Shown here piece after piece: positions 15,536 to 20,149 of a stretch of 20,149 bases of DNA (its first letter is position 1; every line of letters starts with the position of its first letter). The DNA is taken from positions 1-20,149 of the forward strand of contig CAZITB010000043.1 in the NCBI GenBank assembly GCA_964542055.1, in the 5' to 3' direction. Position numbers and translations under genes: made by a program. The notes beneath the pieces were generated by a model. It worked only from the letters and a program-made list of their open reading frames with translations. It made no database searches and was not told where the DNA came from. Origin of the DNA: CAZITB01 sp964542055 (lineage in GTDB: Bacteria; Planctomycetota; Phycisphaerae; Sedimentisphaerales; CAMDDF01).

Positions 15536-15563
15536 TTGATTATTTGGTGATTGCCCATATAAT
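15536..15563 (+). promoter_or_regulatory. Sigma-70-type promoter for the glycosyltransferase gene
   Basis: TTGATT (15536-15541), a 16-bp spacer and consensus TATAAT (15558-15563). The predicted start is near 15570, about 27 bases before the ATG at 15597. Confidence 0.6.
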
Positions 15564-15596
15564 CTTGTGACTATTAGTTAGTTTTGAAGGCACATA

Positions 15597-16775
15597 ATGA
15601 GAATTGCACATATAATTACCCGTTTGATACTTGGCGGGGCTCAGGAAAATACTTTAATAACATGCAGGGAGCTGGCGAAGCGCGGGCATGATGTAACTTT
15701 GATCACTGGTCCGGCGTTGGGGCCGGAGGGGGATCTTTATGAAAAGACACGCAACGCGGAGTTTGAGACGGTGATTCTGAATGAGCTGGTAAGGCCGATC
15801 AATCCGGTTAAGGATATGGTGACTTATTTTGAGATGCGAAGGCTGCTTAAAAAAATAAAGCCGGATATTATTCATACTCACTCAGCCAAAGCGGGGATAA
15901 TCGGCAGGTATGTTGGGGATTCGCTGCTTGGCAAGTTCGGGCATGAAAATACGCCGGCGACGGTGCATACTATCCATGGGCATTCGTTTCATCCGTATCA
16001 ATCGGAGCTGCTTAATAGAATGTATGTGGCGATCGAGCGGCGGACGGCAAAAAAGACGGATGCTTTTATTTCGGTAGCGGACAAGATGACTGAGGAGGCG
16101 CTTGAGAATAAGATTGGAACGGCTGACCGTTTTACGACGGCTTATTCGGCAATCGATATGGAGGAGTATGTTCGCGGATATTCTGAACAGGAGGTCAAGG
16201 ATTTTCGCCGTAAGTATGGGATCAGTGAGCAGGCGACGGTGCTTGTTACGGTTGCGAGGCTTGCACCGTATAAGGGTCATGAGTTTATAATCAATGCGGC
16301 CAAGCAGCTTATGTCGAAAAATGAGAATTGCGTTTGGCTGCTGATCGGGGATGGGGAATTGATCGACCAGATAAAGGATCAGATCAAGCTCAACAGCTTA
16401 CGGTATAATTTTATTTTTACGGGTCTTTTGCGGCCTGAGCAGATTCCGCTTGCTTTGCATTCATCGGATATATTGGTTCATGCGTCGCTTCGTGAGGGGC
16501 TTGCGCGGGTTTTGCCGCAGGCGATGCTTTGTTCGAAGCCAGTTGTTACGTTTGATATCGGCGGAGCGGCGGAAGTTGTGAATTCTGATACGGGTCGTTT
16601 AATTGAACCAAAGGATATCGCCGGGCTTGTCAGTGCTTGCCAGGAGCTTATTGGAAATCCGGAGCTACGCAGGGAACTTGGCGAAAACGGTAAAAATTCC
16701 GTGGTCGAGAAGTTTTCGCCGAAAGCTATGGTCGATACCATCGAAAAAGTCTATCACAAATTGCTTAGAGATTAG
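15597..16775 (+). CDS. Glycosyltransferase family 4 (GT-B fold)
   Basis: Retaining glycosyltransferase, probably building a surface polysaccharide or glycolipid; donor and acceptor are unknown. The 392-residue product has the N-terminal domain opening HIITRLILGGAQENTL and IIHTHSAKAGIIGR, and a C-terminal nucleotide-sugar domain with TVARLAPYKGHEFII, FTGLLRPEQIP and SLREGLARVLPQAMLCSKPVV. The E-x7-E motif reads Glu300-x7-Gln308, so the second glutamate is a glutamine. GAAGG lies six bases before the ATG. It is monocistronic, ending four bases from the convergent trpD stop. Confidence 0.88.
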   Translation: MRIAHIITRLILGGAQENTLITCRELAKRGHDVTLITGPALGPEGDLYEKTRNAEFETVILNELVRPINPVKDMVTYFEMRRLLKKIKPDIIHTHSAKAGIIGRYVGDSLLGKFGHENTPATVHTIHGHSFHPYQSELLNRMYVAIERRTAKKTDAFISVADKMTEEALENKIGTADRFTTAYSAIDMEEYVRGYSEQEVKDFRRKYGISEQATVLVTVARLAPYKGHEFIINAAKQLMSKNENCVWLLIGDGELIDQIKDQIKLNSLRYNFIFTGLLRPEQIPLALHSSDILVHASLREGLARVLPQAMLCSKPVVTFDIGGAAEVVNSDTGRLIEPKDIAGLVSACQELIGNPELRRELGENGKNSVVEKFSPKAMVDTIEKVYHKLLRD

Positions 16776-16779
16776 CGGT

Positions 16780-17796
16780 TTAGCTGTTGGAAATTTCGAT
16801 CAGTTTTTCAAGAGCGGCAGATGCTTTTCCATCATCAACCGATTTGGCGGCAAGAGTTAATCCTTGTTCAAAATCATCTGCAAGGCCTGCGACAATAATT
16901 GCAGCGGCGGCATTTAAAAGTACTATATCTCGCTTGGGGCCGTTTTCTTTGCCATCGAAAATATCGCGTATAATGTTTGCATTATTTTGTGCATCGGTGC
17001 CGGCGAGGTCGTTTATGCTGGCGGGTTTTATGCCGAATTGGGCGGGATCTATTTCGAAATGTTCTATGCCGTTGTGGTCTAGTCTGGCGATTTTTGTTTT
17101 TGCCATCGTGCTTATTTCGTCAAGGCCTTCGCTGTGGACGACCATTACTTTTTTGACGCCGAGTTTTTGAAGGCTTTCAACAATCCGATCCATCAGAGAT
17201 TCGTCGGCGACGCCCATTACCTGCGCGTTTGCGCAGGCGGGATTTGCCAGAGGTCCGAGGATGTTGAAGGCAGTGCGGAAGTCCAAAGTTTTTCTGATGG
17301 GCTGGACGAATTTCATGGCTGGGTGGAACATGGGCGCGAACATGAAACCTATGTTGGCTTGTTCGATGCATTTTTCTATGAGGGCTGGCTGAGCATCTAT
17401 TTTTATGCCAAGTTGTGCGAGTACATCTCCTGAGCCGCACTTGCTTGTTATTCCGCGGTTGCCGTGTTTTGCGACGTGAGCTCCAGCACCGGCAGCAACG
17501 AAAGCGGCAGCGGTGGATATGTTGAAAGTTTTCACTTTCGCTCCGCCGGTTCCGCAGGTATCGATAAGATTGTCAACTTTTGGGCGTACGGGGACAGCGT
17601 GGTCGCGGAGAGATTGGGCAAAGCCTGCGATTTCGTCGGAAGTTGCTTTTTTTACACGCATGGCAGCGAGGAAAGCGGCAATTTGAAGTTCGTGTACCTG
17701 ACCTGCGAAGACGGTGTCAAGCAGTTGTTTGGCCTGGTCAAAATCCAGGTCCTGGCCTTCGAGAATCAGTTCCATATATTCGACAAATTTCGACAT
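16780..17796 (-). CDS. trpD: Anthranilate phosphoribosyltransferase
   Basis: Second step of tryptophan synthesis: joins anthranilate to phosphoribosyl pyrophosphate. The 338-residue product has all family motifs: DTCGTGGAKVKTFNIST with GTGG at 82-85, KHGNRG (110-115) and GSGD (121-124). It is a stand-alone enzyme with no fused glutaminase. GGGAG precedes the ATG. It follows trpG by ten bases and is last in the visible trpEGD operon. Its stop lies four bases from the convergent glycosyltransferase stop, with no obvious terminator. Confidence 0.97.
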   Translation of the reverse strand: MSKFVEYMELILEGQDLDFDQAKQLLDTVFAGQVHELQIAAFLAAMRVKKATSDEIAGFAQSLRDHAVPVRPKVDNLIDTCGTGGAKVKTFNISTAAAFVAAGAGAHVAKHGNRGITSKCGSGDVLAQLGIKIDAQPALIEKCIEQANIGFMFAPMFHPAMKFVQPIRKTLDFRTAFNILGPLANPACANAQVMGVADESLMDRIVESLQKLGVKKVMVVHSEGLDEISTMAKTKIARLDHNGIEHFEIDPAQFGIKPASINDLAGTDAQNNANIIRDIFDGKENGPKRDIVLLNAAAAIIVAGLADDFEQGLTLAAKSVDDGKASAALEKLIEISNS

Positions 17797-17806
17797 TATA
17801 TTCTCC

Positions 17807-18406
17807 CTATTTATTTGCTTTTGCGATATTTAGTATGTTTTCGATTATTCTGCCTCCGGTGGGGGTGAGGATGCTTTCGGGGTGGAACTGTACGCCATAG
17901 ATGCAGAGGTTTTTGTGTTTGGCAGCCATCGGGATGTCTTCGAATTGGGCGGTAACTTCCATGCACTCGGGCATTTTTGTTGCTACAAGACTGTGATATC
18001 TGCCGGCCTGGAGAGGGTTTTCCAATCCTTCGAAGAGGTCTTTTTCGTTGTGGGTGATGCGTGATGGTTTGCCGTGCATTACCTTTGGTGCGTGGCCGAT
18101 CTGTCCGCCGAAATATTGAACGAGTGCCTGATGGCCGAGGCAGACTCCGAATATTGGGAGTTTGTCTTTGAAATGGTCGATGGCGGAGAGGGTTACGCCT
18201 GCGGTGTCGGGATTGCCGGGGCCCGGTGAGATTACAAGCAGGTCGGGGGTGAACTGGTCGGCGATATCTATTAGCTGATCGAGTGGTGTGTCTGCGCGGT
18301 AGACTTTTGACTGGCAGTTTCGTTTGGCGAAATCGTCCACGAGGTTGTAAGTGAAAGAATCGAAGTTATCTATGAAGAGCACTTTGAATTCGGTTTTGTT
18401 TTCCAT
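17807..18406 (-). CDS. trpG: Anthranilate synthase glutamine amidotransferase subunit
   Basis: Class I glutaminase that supplies ammonia to TrpE. The 199-residue product has SPGPGNP (60-66), the nucleophile Cys89 in GVCLGHQ, and His175/Glu177 in VQFHPES. AAGGAAAC lies shortly before the ATG. It sits 16 bases after the trpE stop and ten before trpD. TrpG-type proteins are often shared with aminodeoxychorismate synthase (PabA); the trp operon location makes tryptophan the main role, but a dual role is possible. Confidence 0.95.
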   Translation of the reverse strand: MENKTEFKVLFIDNFDSFTYNLVDDFAKRNCQSKVYRADTPLDQLIDIADQFTPDLLVISPGPGNPDTAGVTLSAIDHFKDKLPIFGVCLGHQALVQYFGGQIGHAPKVMHGKPSRITHNEKDLFEGLENPLQAGRYHSLVATKMPECMEVTAQFEDIPMAAKHKNLCIYGVQFHPESILTPTGGRIIENILNIAKANK

Positions 18407-18422
18407 TTCTGTTTCCTTTATT

Positions 18423-20033
18423 TTAATTGCCCCGGATGGCTTTTAGGCAGGAATTTGCTTTATGGTTTGTTTCAAGGAATTCGGTTGCAGGGTTGCTGTC
18501 GTAAACGATACCGGCACCGGCGCGGACGTAGGCGATGTTGTCTTTTACCTGGAGGCTGCGGATGGTGATGGAGCTGTCGAACTGGCCGTCAACGGTGAGG
18601 TACATGACCGCCCCGCCATAATAGCCGCGTTTGTTTTTTTCGAGCTGGCGGATGATTTTCATGGCTTCGATCTTTGGTGCTCCGGTTAATGTGCCCATGT
18701 TCATGGTGGCCAAATATGCGCTTAGTGCGTCGAGGTCGTCGCGGAGCTGGCCTTTTACGTTGCTGACAAGGTGCATGACGGATTCGTATTTTTCGGTTAC
18801 GAGCAATTCGTTGACGATTCGGGAGCCGCTTTGGGCGACGCGGGCGATGTCGTTTCTGGCGAGGTCAACGAGCATCATGTGTTCAGCGAGTTCTTTCTGG
18901 TCGAGTTTGAGTTCTGTTTCGTATCTGAAGTCGATGTCCTGGTCGATTATTCCGTTTATTCTGCCGCGGGGTTTTGTTCCGGCGATCGGGCGGATTTCGA
19001 CGATGCGTTTGCCGCTTTGGTTAGTTACCCTGAGGTTGAGTTCGGGGCTGGAGCCCATCAGTATTGTGTTTGGTGTGTTGAGGTAGAACATGTATGGTGA
19101 TGGGTTGAGTTTTCGGAGTCTTCTGTAGATGTTCAGCGGTTCGTCTTTGCAGGGTTCGGTGATGGTTCTGCTGAGGACGACCTGGAAGATGTCGCCTTCG
19201 ACGATATGTTGTCTGGCTTGGTTGACCATTGATTCGTACTCGGTCTGGTCGGTGTCGGTGCCGGGTTGGATGTCAGTGTTTTCTGGGGGCATAGTTTCGG
19301 GGGTGTCGAATCTTGCCATATTGAAGTAATAATCGGAGACCTGCTGGGCCTGGTTGATTGCGGTTGATTTGTCGTCATCGGTTATTACCACGTTTACGAT
19401 GATGTAGCCGGCGGATTCGTTGTGGTCAACGAGGAAGATGTTGTCGGCGAAGTAGAGTTCGTAGTCGGGATTGTTTAGGACATCGGTTTTATTTGCAGGG
19501 AGTTTTTCGAACTGGTCGATGAAGTCGTAGCTAAGTGCGCCCAAGAGTCCGCAGTTTACTCTAAAAGGTTTGCTGGCAAGTTGGAAGCTAAAGGCGACCG
19601 CGCGGAGGACGTCCATCTGGTTGGTGCTTTTTAGGCGGGTTTGTTCGTCTTTGATTTGGGTATTGTCGGTTTTGATCTGGCCTTTTATGGAGTCATTGCC
19701 AAAGATGTAAGACTGGCAGAAAGTGAATATTTCGTCTTTTCGGTTGTTGAGGTAGCTTAGCATTCTTACGCCGGTTGAACTGAGGGCTTTGATGGTGAAT
19801 TCGCTGCCTTTGCCGCAGAGGTATAGTGCGGGTTTGGAGGTGCCGAAGCTTAGCTGGCCGGACTGGGCTTCTGCGAGATGTTCCTTTGATTCGAATAGGC
19901 AGCAGTTTTGTGCCCTGCCGTAATCGCTGATCTTAGCGAAAAATTCCATTGGGTCGTCAATGTCAATTTGTTTTACCACAGGTATTATCTGGCCCGGTTT
20001 AGCATTTTCAATTATCTGCTTGTAATCTTTCAT
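18423..20033 (-). CDS. trpE: Anthranilate synthase component I
   Basis: Chorismate to anthranilate, the committed step of tryptophan synthesis, using ammonia from TrpG. From the ATG at 20033 the product has 536 residues. The N-terminal half holds an LFES motif (46-49) matching the LLES element of the tryptophan feedback site, so feedback inhibition is expected. The chorismate-binding half contains RPIAGTKPRGR, EHMMLVDLARNDI, MNMGTLTGAPKIEAM and YVRAGAGIVYDSNP, all intact. An in-frame ATG at 20039 is possible, but the GGA site (20043-20041) is correctly spaced, at seven bases, only for 20033. It is first in trpE-trpG-trpD. Confidence 0.96.
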   Translation of the reverse strand: MKDYKQIIENAKPGQIIPVVKQIDIDDPMEFFAKISDYGRAQNCCLFESKEHLAEAQSGQLSFGTSKPALYLCGKGSEFTIKALSSTGVRMLSYLNNRKDEIFTFCQSYIFGNDSIKGQIKTDNTQIKDEQTRLKSTNQMDVLRAVAFSFQLASKPFRVNCGLLGALSYDFIDQFEKLPANKTDVLNNPDYELYFADNIFLVDHNESAGYIIVNVVITDDDKSTAINQAQQVSDYYFNMARFDTPETMPPENTDIQPGTDTDQTEYESMVNQARQHIVEGDIFQVVLSRTITEPCKDEPLNIYRRLRKLNPSPYMFYLNTPNTILMGSSPELNLRVTNQSGKRIVEIRPIAGTKPRGRINGIIDQDIDFRYETELKLDQKELAEHMMLVDLARNDIARVAQSGSRIVNELLVTEKYESVMHLVSNVKGQLRDDLDALSAYLATMNMGTLTGAPKIEAMKIIRQLEKNKRGYYGGAVMYLTVDGQFDSSITIRSLQVKDNIAYVRAGAGIVYDSNPATEFLETNHKANSCLKAIRGN

Positions 20034-20057
20034 TTTCATTTCCGTTCATTAGTTCAT

Positions 20058-20090
20058 AAAAAAAAGCGACCAGTCTTCCGACAGGCCGCT
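20058..20090 (-). terminator. Strong hairpin plus T-run just upstream of trpE
   Basis: On the minus strand AGCGGCCTGTC, loop GGAA and GACTGGTCGCT form an 11-position stem with one mismatch and one G-T pair, followed by at least seven T (20064-20058). It ends about 25 bases before the trpE start. It is either the terminator of an upstream minus-strand gene whose end lies in the last 60 bases, or an attenuator of the trp operon. No Trp-rich leader peptide or T-box sequence is visible in the bases available. Confidence 0.8.
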
Positions 20091-20120
20091 TTGAATTTAG
20101 ATTGAGTTCAAAACTTTTAC

Positions 20121-20137
20121 GCAAAGATTACCTTTGC
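20121..20137 (-). repeat. Second small hairpin upstream of trpE
   Basis: GCAAAG-N5-CTTTGC is a perfect 6-bp inverted repeat about 30 bases upstream of the trpE-proximal hairpin. On the minus strand frames end here at GCGTAA (right after the repeat) and at CAATCTAA (about 20100), so it may lie in the 3' end of a gene cut by the window edge; alternatively it is the first stem of a trp leader. Confidence 0.35.
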
Positions 20138-20149
20138 CCGCCGGATAAG

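Noticed and set aside
20131..20148. LSGGQR-like reading at the right edge (minus strand), reminiscent of an ABC transporter signature
   Set aside because: The frame stops immediately after six residues, so it cannot be a working ABC signature; likely chance.
1..20149. CRISPR array, tRNA, rRNA, prophage or defence island
   Set aside because: No regularly spaced repeats with spacers, no cloverleaf or rRNA-like segments, and the only defence-like gene is a lone methyltransferase without an endonuclease.

Overview
The window looks like a chromosomal segment of a Gram-negative bacterium, most likely a planctomycete of the class Phycisphaerae (inference). The evidence is a lipoprotein plus apolipoprotein N-acyltransferase (so an outer-membrane type envelope), a short N-terminal zinc-ribbon protein of a style common in planctomycetes, a glycosyltransferase 4 with a planctomycete-like acceptor loop, and a retained MreBCD/PBP2 wall-elongation set, which the class Planctomycetia has largely lost but Phycisphaerae keep. 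Several genes start with TTG or GTG behind good GGAG ribosome sites, and near-consensus TTGAMM-16/17-TANAAT promoters precede most transcription units.

Layout: (1) 1-657 is a gene-free, repeat-rich stretch: a motif reminiscent of REP-associated transposase ends, degenerate ATCTGTG repeats, an 11-bp tandem array and a 16-bp palindrome. (2) 658-2849, minus strand: L-fucose isomerase (fucI) then L-fucose mutarotase (fucU), separated by an intrinsic-terminator-like hairpin. (3) 3118-7204, plus strand: a tightly packed unit of an orphan beta-class DNA methyltransferase, a small lipoprotein, Lnt and an exported HEAT-repeat protein, divergent from fucI. (4) 7413-13126, plus strand: a wall-elongation operon of an MreC-like coiled-coil membrane protein, a 49-residue membrane protein, MreB, MreC, MreD and PBP2; RodA is not present. 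(5) 13128-14508, minus strand: queE and queC; divergent at 14613: queF and a zinc-ribbon protein. Together these give three of the enzymes of the preQ0/preQ1 (queuosine) pathway. (6) 15597-16775, plus strand: a glycosyltransferase. (7) 16780-20033, minus strand: trpE-trpG-trpD, the first two steps of tryptophan synthesis, behind a strong hairpin plus T-run that is either an upstream gene's terminator or an attenuator.

Most genes are well-known housekeeping families with intact catalytic motifs. The less explained parts are the MreC-like coiled-coil protein and the 49-residue membrane protein at the head of the mre operon, the orphan methyltransferase co-transcribed with lipoprotein-maturation genes, a 32-residue basic insertion in Lnt near its catalytic core, and the repeat cluster at the left edge. 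No CRISPR array, prophage, complete insertion sequence, rRNA or tRNA was seen.
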